Position numbers and translations under genes: made by a program
Notes under the pieces: model-generated
Seen by the model: only the letters and a program-made list of their open reading frames with translations
Told to the model about the DNA's origin: nothing
The model's database searches: none
Assembly: GCF_001421785.1 (NCBI RefSeq)
Contig: NZ_LMLB01000001.1
Location: 2,091,541 to 2,155,540, forward strand
Source of the DNA: Sphingomonas sp. Leaf33
GTDB lineage: Bacteria; Pseudomonadota; Alphaproteobacteria; Sphingomonadales; Sphingomonadaceae
DNA length: 64,000 bases
Direction of reading: 5' to 3'
In this document: positions 1 through 9,266 of the stretch, piece after piece
How positions within the stretch are numbered: position 1 is the first letter of the stretch
Layout: each line of letters opens with the position of its first letter

Positions 1-2334
1 CAACTCGATCGTCACCAGCGTCCCCTGCCCGGGCTCGCTGACCAGCGCGATCGTGCCGCCGTGCGCTTCGACGAACCGCTTGGCGAGCGGCAGGCCCAGC
101 CCCAGCGCGCGTTCGCCGTCGCGCGCGATGCCGTGATGGGCAAAGCGGTCGAACGCCTTTGCCGCCTGGTCCTTGCTCATGCCCGGCCCGTCGTCGGACA
201 CGACGATCCGCGCCCGGCCGTCCGTCCCGTCGATATGCAGCAGCACGCGCCCCTCGGGCCGGGTGCCGGCGATGGCGTGGCGCAGCAGATGCTCGACCGA
301 CTCGCGCAACCGCACCGGGTCGCCGGTCACGCGGCCGGCAGAGCCCAGGACATCGACCGCCAGCGCGATCCGCTTCGCCTTGGCCTCGCCTGCGATGCTT
401 TCGACCGCCTCGCGCGCCAGCAATTCCAGATCGACCTGGCCGCGCTTGGCCCCGGCATCCTCCTGCGTCAGGTCGAGCACGTCGTCGACCAGCGCCGACA
501 GGCGATCGACCGATTGCAGGATCGCCTCGGCGTAACCCGTCCCCGCCTCGGTCATCGCGCCGGCATAGCCGCCGTGCAACATCTCGGCGAAGCCCTTGAT
601 CGACGTGAGCGGGGTGCGCAGTTCGTAGCTCATGTTGGCGACGAACTGGGTCTTCACCCGGTCCGCCGCTTCCAGCGCCTCGTTGCGGTCGGTCAGCGCG
701 CGCTCGACGCGGCGGCTGGCGGTCACGTCCAGCATCGTGAACAGCGCGTTGCCGTCGGGCAGCGGCACCGCGGCGAATTCGAACTGCCGCCCGTCGGCAA
801 AGGCGAAGCGCCCGGCACGGTTCAGCCGGTCGACCGTCGCCGAGCGCACCAGGTCGCCGATGACCTCCGCGCTGCGCGGGTTCTCCAGCTTGGGCGCGGC
901 GGCCTTGGCCAGCGCATCGACGCGCGGGTGGCCAGCCAGGAATTCCTCCTCGAACCCCCACAGCGAGCGGAATTTCTGGTTCCAGATCTGTAACCGTCCG
1001 TCCGCGGCGAACACGCCCAGCGCTTCGTAGAGGTTGTCGAACGTCGCGGTCCGCACGCGCAGCAGCGTGTCGCGCGCGCTCGCCAGCTGGACCTGTTCGG
1101 TACGATCCTCGAACACCACGACCAGCCCGCCATCGGGCAGCGGCTGCGGCACGACGCGCAGGTGCATCCCGCTCGGCAGATGCCAGTTTTCCTCTTGGCC
1201 CGCCTCGGGCGACAGGAACCAGCCGCGACGCTCGTTCTTCCACGCCGGGAAGTCGCGGACCTCGGGCAGGCGCTTGGCCTCGCGCATCCGCTCCAGCACG
1301 CGGTCGAATTCGGGGCGATCGCGCAGCCATTCCTCGCGCAACCCGAAGATGCGGCGGAACGGCTGGTTGCAGAAGATCAGGCTGCGGTCGGGCGCGAACT
1401 GCGCGACGCCGGCCGACAGCCGGTCGAGCATCGCGCGCTGCGCCTCGCCGAACCGCTTGATGCCGCCGCGCGCCTGCTCCAACTCGTCGATATCGACCGC
1501 AAAGCCCGCCACGCCGCCCGTCGGCAGCGGGACGTCATGGACGCGCAGCATCCGCCGCGCGCCGGCGATCGTCGCGGGCACCGCCGCCATCTGCGGCCGG
1601 GCGGTGTCGCGCGCGATGGCCGCGTTGGCGAGCGGCCCGCCCATGCCCGATCCCTCGACCAGTTCCAGCCCACGGTCGATCGCGGTGCGCGCATCGGGCG
1701 CCTCGACCGCCTCGACATAGGCGGTGTTGACCATTGCCAGCGCCAGGTCGCGGTCGCGGTACCACATCGGCATCGGCGCGGCTTCGATCAGCCCGGCCAG
1801 CGCCTCGAACGCGTCGTGCAGCTCCTGCGTTTCGCCGGTCAGCCGGACGATCTCGTCCTCGCTGTCGGTCTGGTCGGAAAACCACAGCACGACGCCGCCC
1901 GGCGCCAGGGCTGCCTCCGGCGCGCGCACGCCGACGATCGACAGCCGGCACGAGGCCCCACGCGCGACGACGCTCATGCGGAACGGCTTGCCCGCCCGCT
2001 GCGCCGCCAGCACCGCGGCGGACAGGGCATCCAGTTCGCCCTGCGGCAGGCCTTCGCTGGCATTGCCCAGGTCGGTCAGGTATCGCGGCGCGCCCGACAG
2101 CCCCAACCAATCGGCGATCCGCTGGGGCAGCTCGACCCGCCCGTCACCGCGCACGATCGCCGCCTGCGCCGGCCCGGTACCGAGCAGGGCCCCGCTGCGG
2201 CTGCTCTCTTCGGTCAGCAACCGGGCCTCGCCGCGCGCCGCCAAGCCGGTATAGAGCGCCCAGACCGCGCCGGCGATCAACAGCGCCAGGACAGCCCCTG
2301 CCAGTACCGCTGTGGTGGTCGTGATCGCGATCAT
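1..2334 (-). CDS. divL: DivL-like PAS sensor kinase with Tyr in place of the phospho-His (C-terminus cut by window edge)
   Basis: Membrane-anchored multi-PAS sensor kinase; 778 codons are visible and the frame is still open at base 1. A transmembrane helix (residues about 5-28) is followed by three PAS-like segments (about 170-270, 295-400, 425-545), a dimerisation helix (about 560-625) and a GHKL ATPase domain. The H-box reads MSYELRTPLT, so residue 570 is Tyr where ordinary kinases have His. The G1 box (DDGPGM) and G2 box (GLGLPLAKRF) are kept, but the N-box (HLLRHAIAG) lacks its usual Asn. Tyr at this place, several PAS domains and this length are known traits of Caulobacter DivL (Tyr550), a cell-cycle pseudo-kinase working with CckA and DivK in the CtrA pathway. 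The role here is inferred. The ATG at 2334 is chosen because it opens the transmembrane helix. ahcY lies upstream on the same strand behind its own terminator. Confidence 0.82.
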   Translation of the reverse strand, partial: MIAITTTTAVLAGAVLALLIAGAVWALYTGLAARGEARLLTEESSRSGALLGTGPAQAAIVRGDGRVELPQRIADWLGLSGAPRYLTDLGNASEGLPQGELDALSAAVLAAQRAGKPFRMSVVARGASCRLSIVGVRAPEAALAPGGVVLWFSDQTDSEDEIVRLTGETQELHDAFEALAGLIEAAPMPMWYRDRDLALAMVNTAYVEAVEAPDARTAIDRGLELVEGSGMGGPLANAAIARDTARPQMAAVPATIAGARRMLRVHDVPLPTGGVAGFAVDIDELEQARGGIKRFGEAQRAMLDRLSAGVAQFAPDRSLIFCNQPFRRIFGLREEWLRDRPEFDRVLERMREAKRLPEVRDFPAWKNERRGWFLSPEAGQEENWHLPSGMHLRVVPQPLPDGGLVVVFEDRTEQVQLASARDTLLRVRTATFDNLYEALGVFAADGRLQIWNQKFRSLWGFEEEFLAGHPRVDALAKAAAPKLENPRSAEVIGDLVRSATVDRLNRAGRFAFADGRQFEFAAVPLPDGNALFTMLDVTASRRVERALTDRNEALEAADRVKTQFVANMSYELRTPLTSIKGFAEMLHGGYAGAMTEAGTGYAEAILQSVDRLSALVDDVLDLTQEDAGAKRGQVDLELLAREAVESIAGEAKAKRIALAVDVLGSAGRVTGDPVRLRESVEHLLRHAIAGTRPEGRVLLHIDGTDGRARIVVSDDGPGMSKDQAAKAFDRFAHHGIARDGERALGLGLPLAKRFVEAHGGTIALVSEPGQGTLVTIEL

Positions 2335-2411
2335 CGCACGGCTCTTAAGGACGAAAGATCGCCCCGCCAATGGCCGTCGTCGCGCGTCGCCAACCGGTGA
2401 GCGCGGCAACG

Positions 2412-2447
2412 AAAACGGGGCGGGGAAGCCTGTGCCTCCCCGCCCCG
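2412..2447 (-). terminator. rho-independent terminator of ahcY
   Basis: Perfect 11-bp stem: CGGGGCGGGGA at 2416-2426 pairs with TCCCCGCCCCG at 2437-2447 around a 10-base loop. On the minus strand the stem is followed by TTTT (2415-2412). It lies 24 bp past the ahcY stop and upstream of the kinase gene, so the two are probably transcribed separately. Confidence 0.8.
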
Positions 2448-2471
2448 CCTGTCATTCGATCGGGAACCCGA

Positions 2472-3893
2472 TCAGTAGCGATAGTGATCCGGCTTGAACG
2501 GGCCTTCCACCGGCACGCCGATGTAGCCGGCCTGCTTCGGGGTCAGCTTGCTGAGCTTCACGCCCAGCTTTTCCAGGTGCAGCGCCGCGACCTTTTCGTC
2601 GAGGTGCTTGGGCAGGACGTAAACCTTGTTCTCGTACTTGCTCCCGGCCGTCCACAGTTCGATCTGGGCGAGCGTCTGGTTGGTGAAGGACGACGACATC
2701 ACGAACGACGGGTGGCCGGTCGCGCAGCCCAGGTTCACCAGGCGGCCCTTGGCCAGGATGATGATCTGCTTGCCGTCCGGGAACTTCACCAGGTCGGTGC
2801 CCGGCTTCACTTCGGTCCAGTCGTAGTTTGACAGCGCGGCGATCTGGATCTCGCTGTCGAAGTGGCCGATGTTGCAGACGATGCTCATCGGCTTCATCGC
2901 CGCCATGTGCTCGGCGGTGATGACGTCGGCGTTGCCTGTCGCGGTGCAGAAGATGTCGGCGCGGGTCACCGCTTCCTCCATCGTCACGACCTCGAAGCCT
3001 TCCATCGCGGCCTGCAGCGCGCAGATCGGATCGACCTCGGTCACCAGCACGCGGGCGCCGCCGTTGCGCAGCGACTGGGCCGAGCCCTTGCCGACGTCAC
3101 CGAAGCCGGCGACGCAGGCGACCTTGCCGGCCAGCATCACGTCGGTCGCGCGACGGATCGCATCGACCAGCGATTCCTTGCAGCCGTACAGGTTGTCGAA
3201 CTTCGACTTGGTGACGCTGTCGTTGACGTTGATCGCCGGGAACGGCAGCTCGCCCTTCTTCGCGATCTCGTACAGGCGGTGCACGCCGGTCGTCGTCTCT
3301 TCCGACACGCCCTTCAGGTTCTTGACGGTCTCGGTCAGATAGCCCGGGTACTTGGCGATGAACGCCTTCAGCGCGCGCTGGAACTCGACTTCCTCGTCGT
3401 TCTCCGGCTCGCCCATCGTCTGGCCGGCTTCCAGCTTGGCGCCCCACAGCGCGAACATCGTCGCGTCGCCGCCGTCGTCCAAGATGATGTTGGCGGTGGT
3501 GCCGTCACCATCGGCACCCCAGTTGAAGATGTCGCCGACATAGTCCCAGTAATCGGCCAGGCTCTCGCCCTTGATCGCGAACACCGGCACGCCGGTCGCG
3601 GCGATCGCGGCGGCGGCGTGGTCCTGGGTCGAATAGATGTTGCAGGTCGCCCAGCGGACGTCGGCGCCGAGCGCGGTCAGCGTCTCGATCAGCACCGCGG
3701 TCTGGATCGTCATGTGGAGCGAACCGGTGATGCGCGCGCCCTTCAGCGGCTGCGATGCACCGAATTCCTCGCGCAGCGCCATCAGGCCGGGCATTTCGGT
3801 TTCGGCGATGTCGATCTCGCGACGGCCGAATTCGGCGAGGCTGATGTCGGCGATGACGTAATCGTTCGCGCGGGTCGCGGGGGCGGTTGCCAC
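2472..3893 (-). CDS. ahcY: adenosylhomocysteinase
   Basis: Cytosolic NAD-dependent hydrolase that splits S-adenosylhomocysteine into adenosine and homocysteine, removing the product inhibitor of SAM-dependent methylation. The 473 residues contain the NAD-binding GFGDVGKG loop, the substrate-site region around [13 protein letters not shown] and the C-terminal KPDHYRY typical of the family. Length fits bacterial AhcY, including the insert found in proteobacterial forms. I chose the GTG at 3893 because GGAG lies about 9 bases upstream and the protein then starts at the usual [11 protein letters not shown]; an in-frame ATG at 3956 would add 21 unconserved residues and nearly touch the palindrome at 3957-3976. 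The gene appears monocistronic. Confidence 0.95.
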   Translation of the reverse strand: MATAPATRANDYVIADISLAEFGRREIDIAETEMPGLMALREEFGASQPLKGARITGSLHMTIQTAVLIETLTALGADVRWATCNIYSTQDHAAAAIAATGVPVFAIKGESLADYWDYVGDIFNWGADGDGTTANIILDDGGDATMFALWGAKLEAGQTMGEPENDEEVEFQRALKAFIAKYPGYLTETVKNLKGVSEETTTGVHRLYEIAKKGELPFPAINVNDSVTKSKFDNLYGCKESLVDAIRRATDVMLAGKVACVAGFGDVGKGSAQSLRNGGARVLVTEVDPICALQAAMEGFEVVTMEEAVTRADIFCTATGNADVITAEHMAAMKPMSIVCNIGHFDSEIQIAALSNYDWTEVKPGTDLVKFPDGKQIIILAKGRLVNLGCATGHPSFVMSSSFTNQTLAQIELWTAGSKYENKVYVLPKHLDEKVAALHLEKLGVKLSKLTPKQAGYIGVPVEGPFKPDHYRY

Positions 3894-3956
3894 TTGGGTA
3901 GTCTCCGAAACTGATAGGATGGCCGCGCCGTTAGCCGGAACGCGCAGAAAAGGCAA

Positions 3957-3976
3957 ATATAAAGGATTCTTTATAT
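3957..3976. promoter_or_regulatory. candidate operator upstream of ahcY
   Basis: Perfect 8-bp inverted repeat, ATATAAAG, spacer GATT, CTTTATAT, in an AT-rich island within very GC-rich DNA, about 64 bp before the chosen ahcY start. Proteobacterial methionine-cycle genes are known to be controlled by ArsR-type SAH/SAM-responsive repressors (SahR/SamR), which bind AT-rich palindromes. Assignment of this site to such a factor is inference. Confidence 0.5.
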
Positions 3977-4064
3977 GCCGCCCGGACGGCCCGAGCGCAG
4001 CGACGTGCCGCCCCGGCGGCCGGCCGGCGGCGCCACAGCGCCGTCCGACGCAAAGGCACGAAAT

Positions 4065-5597
4065 TCACTTCCGTGCCGCCGCTCCAGCTTGCTCCACCCG
4101 ATACGACAACACCGCCGTCCCCTGCCCCGGCACCGTCGCCCGCCATGTCCACACCCCATCGACCCGCGCGACATCCGCGGAGAAATCCCGCAGCGACGTG
4201 TCACCCGCCGCCCCCAGCCGCACCTCGACCGTGGCGGGCTGCGCGTTCGCGTTGGTCACCGTCACCGCTCCGGCACCAGCGGCGAAGCGTTGCTCGACCA
4301 TCACCTGCGTACTGGCACCCGCACCGATCCACACCTTGCCCCCGACCGCGATATCGTCGAGCCGCCCGAGCCCGAGCAGCACCCGCGCGCCATCGCGTGT
4401 CCCGTACAGTGCAGTGGTGCCCGCGGGCAGCGGTACGCCGAGCCCGGCGGCCGCGTCATTCGCCATCCGCAGTTCGATCGCGGTCGGCCGAGCGGCGGCG
4501 GCGCCGGGGAACAGCCGGGCGGCATAAACGCGCTCGACCCGCACGGCGTCGCGGCGCAGCAACGCGACCTGCTTCTGCTGGTTCGCCGCGACCGACACCC
4601 GTTCGGGCACGCGATACAGCTTCAGGTCGCCCAGATCCTCCGGCGGCGGCGGGGGCGGTGGAGGAGCGGGCGGTGGCGGCGGGGGTGGCGCCGACACTGC
4701 CTCCGCCATCATCATCCGGCTGCCCGTGACCATGATCTCGTCCGCATCCTCCGCTTCATATTCGGGCAGGTCGGACGTCGTCGTCCCCAGCGGATAGCAA
4801 CGCAGAGACAGGGCGGGAACAGCCGCGCGATACTGGCGCAGGAAGCGCCGCTCCAGCCGGCCCGCGACGGCGTTGACGCGTGCGGCGGGAAACCCCTGGC
4901 GATTGGCGTTGGCCAGCGTCATCCAGGCGAACAGGTCGATCCCGCTGCCGTCGGGGCGTAGCGTCGCGACATAGCTCGCGCCCCAGTCGAAATCGGTCGC
5001 CAGATAGGACAGCGTCACTCGGGCCTTCGCGGCGCGCGGGCTGCGCGTGGTGACGCTCAGCACCGGATCGGCGGATACCGTGGGCGGCACGCCGGCATGG
5101 ACCAGCTTCTCGGGCAGGCCGCTGCATCGCAGCGTCTCGATCCCCGCGGTGGTGCGCAGGACGATACCGGGGGTCGGGCCGGCGAGGATCGTCGCCTGTT
5201 CCTCGCGCACGGCGCCCGTCGCGCGGTCGGTTCGCCGTAGCGTCACCCGCCGCCCGAGCGTCCCGTCGACCAGCGACGCCGGCGACAGCAGCCGCGCGTC
5301 GCGGTTCTTCTCCACCGTGCCGCCGGGCAGCCCGTCGATGACCGCACTGACCGGGATCATCCCGTCGGCGACCCCTTCGAAGCGGACGGTCGACTCCCCC
5401 GCAGCCAGGCGCACCGTGCGGGTTTCGGTAATCAGCGCAAAGCCGTTCGGATTGCGCGCGTCGATGGCGCCGTCGCGCCCGCGGTAGGGATCGCGGTACA
5501 TCGTCACCGCGATGTCGCTGGGCGCCGACGCGCGGACGACCGGCGGCTCGGCCGCGACCTGCGCCGCACCGAACAGCAGGGCGGCAAGCCAGACCAT
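4065..5597 (-). CDS. secreted DUF4139 protein with polyproline segment
   Basis: 510-residue protein with an N-terminal signal peptide (cleavage likely after AAQVAAE) and the beta-rich architecture of DUF4139 proteins, whose function is not established. Two proline runs at about residues 303-321 form a flexible linker, preceded by an acidic stretch and the phrase DEIMVTGSRM, which resembles the start of TonB-receptor plug regions in this order. The start ATG overlaps the stop of the upstream paralogue by one base (TGATG), so the pair is translationally coupled. The two share the pattern of N-terminal strands, a middle GDxxLYxxxER block and C-terminal strands, indicating an old duplication. A periplasmic or envelope role is inferred from the signal peptide. 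Confidence 0.75.
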   Translation of the reverse strand: MVWLAALLFGAAQVAAEPPVVRASAPSDIAVTMYRDPYRGRDGAIDARNPNGFALITETRTVRLAAGESTVRFEGVADGMIPVSAVIDGLPGGTVEKNRDARLLSPASLVDGTLGRRVTLRRTDRATGAVREEQATILAGPTPGIVLRTTAGIETLRCSGLPEKLVHAGVPPTVSADPVLSVTTRSPRAAKARVTLSYLATDFDWGASYVATLRPDGSGIDLFAWMTLANANRQGFPAARVNAVAGRLERRFLRQYRAAVPALSLRCYPLGTTTSDLPEYEAEDADEIMVTGSRMMMAEAVSAPPPPPPPAPPPPPPPPEDLGDLKLYRVPERVSVAANQQKQVALLRRDAVRVERVYAARLFPGAAAARPTAIELRMANDAAAGLGVPLPAGTTALYGTRDGARVLLGLGRLDDIAVGGKVWIGAGASTQVMVEQRFAAGAGAVTVTNANAQPATVEVRLGAAGDTSLRDFSADVARVDGVWTWRATVPGQGTAVLSYRVEQAGAAARK

Positions 5598-7024
5598 CAG
5601 TACCGCGTTTCGAACGTCGCAGTGACGACCGCCTGGCCGTTGGCCGGGACCGCGACCTGCCAGACGGTCGCGTCCGCATCGTTCCGCTGGCTCTTCTGGC
5701 TTTCCTGCACGATGCGCGTGTCGGCGAAGCCCCAGTCCAGCCCGCCCTGCACCACGTCGACCGTAACGGCACGCGGGCGCGCGTTGGTGATCGTGTAGCG
5801 CATCCGCGTGCGCCAGCGGCTGGTGCCGAGCTGCGTCCGCTCCTCGACCACCGGCTGCACCTTCACGTCGAAGGCATCCCCGGTGCGCAGCGCGATGCGC
5901 GAGCCTTGCGGCGTGTGGCCGATGGTATTCTCGCCGGTGAACTGTGCCTGGCCCCGCTGGTCGCGGACGTAGACGCGGACCGTCCCGGCCGGCAGCGCAT
6001 CGCCCAAGCCCCCGCCGCGCGAATTGGCAAAGCGCAGCATCGATCCCGCACTCACCGGCTCGCGCGCCGAATTCAGCCAGCTGTTGACGAATTCATAGCC
6101 CGACGTCGCCGCCGCCCCCTTCACGTCGAGGAAGCTGACCTGCTTGGTCTGCTTGTCGGCGATCGTCGTGCGCTCGGCGAGCGGATAGAGGTAGAAATCG
6201 CCGAGCTGTTCGCGGGTCCCCGTCTCGGTGCCGGCCTGGCGCAGCGGCGCGCGCCGCACCGGCCGCGGACGGACCATGCCGTAACCCTGTTCGCCATCGG
6301 CCGAAGCGACATCGCCCGCGACCAGCAGCGTGCGCGCGGCGTTGAAGGTCGTACCGGTCGTGTTGCGCAACGTCACCCAGCCCTGGACGTCGATCGTCCC
6401 CGTCTTGTCGTCGAACAGCGCGACATAGTCGGCCTGCCAGCCAAGCCCCCGCGTCAGGTAGGACAAGGTCGCCGGGCGCGCGCCGCCCCGCTCGCTCGCC
6501 AGCGTGACCGACAGCGTCGGGCGGGCGCGCAGGTTGGCGGGTATCCGGTCGAACACGACGCGCACCGGCAGGCCGTCGTCGCGCAGCACCTCGATCCGCT
6601 CGCCGATCTGGAGCACGACGCCGCCGTTGACCGCCAGGATCTTGGCCCGCTCGCGCGTTTCCGCTCCCGTCGACGGGTTGGTGCGCACCAGCGTCAGCGT
6701 CTCGCCCACCGCGCTTTCCATCAGGCTGGTCGGGCTGAGCAGGTCATAATCGAAATTCTGTTCGACGATCGCGGCGTCGGCCGCACTCAGCGACACCGTC
6801 TCGGGCCGGATCTGCGCGCTGACATCGGGGAAAGCCTGGGGGGTGCGCCCGGCGGGCAGGTCGATGCGGCGGATGTCCTGCACCAGCGCGACATCGTTGT
6901 TGTAGATGGTGACCGACAGGTCGCCCTGCGCGGTCACCGGCGATGCCGCGGCTGGCACCGCCTCCTGCGCCAGCGCCGGATGGGCCAGGATCAACAGGCA
7001 CCCGGTCAGAATCGCCCTTGCCAT
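5597..7024 (-). CDS. secreted DUF4139 protein (paralogue of the downstream gene)
   Basis: 475-residue protein starting at the ATG at 7024, behind a good GGGAG ribosome-binding site 7-8 bases upstream; an upstream in-frame start would precede the signal peptide by 14 residues. The signal peptide is hydrophobic (residues about 4-18) and ends at PALAQ. The mature part matches DUF4139, including the GDFYLYPLAERTTIADKQTK block that corresponds to GDLKLYRVPERVSVAANQQK in the next gene. It lacks the polyproline insert of its neighbour. It is first gene of a two-gene operon. The molecular function is unknown; family proteins are usually predicted envelope beta-sandwich proteins. Confidence 0.77.
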   Translation of the reverse strand: MARAILTGCLLILAHPALAQEAVPAAASPVTAQGDLSVTIYNNDVALVQDIRRIDLPAGRTPQAFPDVSAQIRPETVSLSAADAAIVEQNFDYDLLSPTSLMESAVGETLTLVRTNPSTGAETRERAKILAVNGGVVLQIGERIEVLRDDGLPVRVVFDRIPANLRARPTLSVTLASERGGARPATLSYLTRGLGWQADYVALFDDKTGTIDVQGWVTLRNTTGTTFNAARTLLVAGDVASADGEQGYGMVRPRPVRRAPLRQAGTETGTREQLGDFYLYPLAERTTIADKQTKQVSFLDVKGAAATSGYEFVNSWLNSAREPVSAGSMLRFANSRGGGLGDALPAGTVRVYVRDQRGQAQFTGENTIGHTPQGSRIALRTGDAFDVKVQPVVEERTQLGTSRWRTRMRYTITNARPRAVTVDVVQGGLDWGFADTRIVQESQKSQRNDADATVWQVAVPANGQAVVTATFETRY

Positions 7025-7093
7025 CACACTCTCCCTCGCTCGATCCGCGCCAGCATGACGAGGCACCGGGCGGAGGGCAACGGGGTTGGTGGG

Positions 7094-7936
7094 TCAGGCG
7101 CGCGCCGGCACGTTCGTCTCGGCGACAGGCGTCCCCCGCCCTTGCGCGACCGCCGCATCATAGTCCGCCGGCAGCATCACCCAGTCGCGCAGGGTGCGCG
7201 GCTGGTCGACCTCGGCGATCCCGGTCGCGGGCCATTCGCCCCGCTCCGGCATCCAGGCCGTGCCGAACACCCGGTCCCAAACGGTCGTGAACGCGCCGAA
7301 ATTGCGGTCGAAATGCCGCGTGTCGAGCGAGTGGTGGATACGGTGGAACCGGTTATCGACCACCCAGCGGCCAAGCGGCCCCAGGTGCGCCCGCGTCGGC
7401 GCGTGGATGAACATCAGATGCAGATGGAGCAGCGCCATCATCGCCGGCACCGCCGGCCCGGCGTCCTGCGCGATCAGGCTCATCGGCACGGTGATCAGCA
7501 GCATCTGCACGACCGGCTCACTGATGTGATGATAGGCGTTGACGCTCGACAGCTCGCGGATCGAATGATGCACCGCGTGATATTTCCACAGCCAGCGATG
7601 CTGGATGCGGTGGCACCAGTAGAAGAAGAAGTCGTAGACGACCGCCCCCAGGATCGGCGCAGCGATGATCGACGCGACGCCCGCCCAGTGCAGGCCGGTC
7701 GGCAGTGTCACCAGCGGCGGGATGCCGAGTCTGCTCCACATCGCCCGGAACGCGGCATAGACGACTGCGCTGAACGCGAGCCAGATCGCCCAGAACACCA
7801 GTCCCGCGCCACGCCCGCCCAGCGAGTGCCGTTCGCGTGGCAGCGCGATTTCGACCGCGGTGACAACCGCGAAGCCGAACGTCCAGACGATGGCGGTCGC
7901 GGTCGCGGACTCGATGACGGATGCCAGCAGGGTCAT
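7094..7936 (-). CDS. sterol desaturase / fatty acid hydroxylase family membrane protein
   Basis: 280-residue integral membrane di-iron oxygenase of the fatty acid hydroxylase superfamily. Several transmembrane segments and the histidine boxes HRIQH, HAVHH and HRIHH, plus a further NAYHH, supply the iron ligands. Such enzymes hydroxylate or desaturate lipids, sterols or carotenoids; the substrate cannot be told from the sequence. Start taken at the ATG at 7936; a GTG two codons upstream (7942) is equally possible, with GAGTGGGTGG just before it. The gene stands alone on the minus strand between the DUF4139 pair and yqgE. Confidence 0.85.
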   Translation of the reverse strand: MTLLASVIESATATAIVWTFGFAVVTAVEIALPRERHSLGGRGAGLVFWAIWLAFSAVVYAAFRAMWSRLGIPPLVTLPTGLHWAGVASIIAAPILGAVVYDFFFYWCHRIQHRWLWKYHAVHHSIRELSSVNAYHHISEPVVQMLLITVPMSLIAQDAGPAVPAMMALLHLHLMFIHAPTRAHLGPLGRWVVDNRFHRIHHSLDTRHFDRNFGAFTTVWDRVFGTAWMPERGEWPATGIAEVDQPRTLRDWVMLPADYDAAVAQGRGTPVAETNVPARA

Positions 7937-7978
7937 GACCACCCACTCTATGCAGTGGTCGTTGCCAAAGTCTTGCGG

Positions 7979-8539
7979 TCAGGCAGTGCCGCCGGTCGCG
8001 GCCAGCATCCGCGGATCGATGCCGGCGCCTTCGAACGCTGCGGTCCAGCGGCGGTCGGCGGGCGTGTCGAACAGCAACGCGTCGTCGCCCGTCACGTCCA
8101 ACCAGCCGGTCCGGCGCATCTCGTCCTCCAGCTGCCCCTCGCCCCAGCCGGCATAGCCGAGTGCGGGCAACCAGCGGCGCGGCCCGGTGCCGCCGGTGAT
8201 CGCGCGCAGCACATCGACGGTGCCCGACATCGCCCATCGCCCCGCGACATCGACCGTGTCCGCGCCGGTCCAGTCGCGCGAATGCAGCACGAAACCGCGA
8301 CGACGCTCACACGGGCCGCCGTAGTGCACCGGCACGTCGGGCGTCGCGCCGGGATCGATGTCCAGCTGGCCCAGCATGTCGTGGAAACTCAGTTCCTCGA
8401 CGATTGCGCCGATGCCGATGCCCAGCGCGCCGTCGTCGTCATGGCTGCACATCGCGATGACCGCGCGTTCGAACCGCGGATCACCGATGCCGGGCATCGC
8501 CAGGAGGAACCGGCCGGTAAGAAAGGACGCGCTCTGCAT
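7979..8539 (-). CDS. YqgE/AlgH family protein
   Basis: 186-residue cytosolic protein of the UPF0301 (YqgE/AlgH) family. Recognisable features are the N-terminal FLTGRFLLAMPGIGDPRFERA, where family members read FLIAMPxMxDPxF, the central PVHYGGPCE and the GYAGWGEGQLEDE motif near residue 140. The biochemical role of the family is unresolved. Start assigned at the ATG at 8539 because it places the FLTGRF motif at the usual distance from the N-terminus, although no strong ribosome-binding site is seen. It is divergent from the peroxiredoxin gene with about 127 bp between them. Confidence 0.9.
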   Translation of the reverse strand: MQSASFLTGRFLLAMPGIGDPRFERAVIAMCSHDDDGALGIGIGAIVEELSFHDMLGQLDIDPGATPDVPVHYGGPCERRRGFVLHSRDWTGADTVDVAGRWAMSGTVDVLRAITGGTGPRRWLPALGYAGWGEGQLEDEMRRTGWLDVTGDDALLFDTPADRRWTAAFEGAGIDPRMLAATGGTA

Positions 8540-8666
8540 GGCGGGAACAACATCGACCGCCGCCCCCGGGTACCGCCGCGGGTTGAAAATTTTCGCGCGC
8601 CGTCCAGATGAGGCGCGAAGCCGGTCCCCCATCGGGACGATCACCGGCGCGACAGGAGCACAGCAC

Positions 8667-9149
8667 ATGACGATCAAGGTTGGCGACCGCATCCCCAGCG
8701 TAACCTTTGCCAAGGCCACCGAGAACGGCCCCGAAGGCGTCACCTCCGACGACTTCTTCGCCGGGCGCAAGGTTGCGCTGTTCTCCGTCCCCGGCGCGTT
8801 CACCCCGACCTGCTCGGCCAGGCACCTGCCGGGCTTCGTCGAAAAGGCCGACGCGCTGAAGTCGAAGGGCGTGGACGAGATCGCGTGCACCGCGGTCAAC
8901 GACGCGTTCGTGCTCGGCGCGTGGAGCGGGTCGAGCAATGCGGGCGACACGGTCACCATGCTGGCCGACGGCAACGCCGATTTCGTGAAGGCGACGGGGC
9001 TGGAAATGGACGGTTCGAAGTTCGGGATGGGTACGCGCGGGCAGCGCTTCTCGATGGTCGTCAACGACGGCGTCGTCGAACAGCTGAATGTCGAGGCACC
9101 GGGCGAATTCAAGGTAAGCTCTGCCGAACATATGCTCGACCAGATGTGA
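8667..9149 (+). CDS. Prx5-type peroxiredoxin
   Basis: 160-residue cytosolic peroxidase of the redoxin/Prx5 group that reduces hydrogen peroxide and organic hydroperoxides. The peroxidatic cysteine sits in PGAFTPTCSARHLPGF (Cys at about residue 50), and the fold continues through VNDAFVLGAW and the late Arg in GTRGQRFSMVV. No clear second resolving cysteine pair is present beyond Cys at about residue 75, so a 1-Cys or atypical mechanism is possible. An AGGAG about 10 bases upstream supports the ATG at 8667. Monocistronic; followed by a GC-rich hairpin around 9170-9215. Confidence 0.93.
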   Translation: MTIKVGDRIPSVTFAKATENGPEGVTSDDFFAGRKVALFSVPGAFTPTCSARHLPGFVEKADALKSKGVDEIACTAVNDAFVLGAWSGSSNAGDTVTMLADGNADFVKATGLEMDGSKFGMGTRGQRFSMVVNDGVVEQLNVEAPGEFKVSSAEHMLDQM

Positions 9150-9266
9150 GCCTTGCGGTTTCCCTGTCGGACGCCGGCGGCGCGGAATTCACGGGCGCCG
9201 CCGGTCGGGGGAACCGACGCCGAGCCATGAAGGTTGATGCCTCCGCGTAACGAAATGGAGTATCCC

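Noticed and set aside
3894..4064. Possible SAH riboswitch upstream of ahcY
   Set aside because: The conserved core of SAH riboswitches is not seen in this leader; the AT-rich palindrome looks like a protein-binding site.
5906..8611. 901-codon open frame on the plus strand across the DUF4139, hydroxylase and yqgE genes
   Set aside because: It is antisense to several well-supported genes; its residues are dominated by Arg, His, Gln and Asp, as expected for the complement of GC-rich coding DNA. No domain is recognisable.
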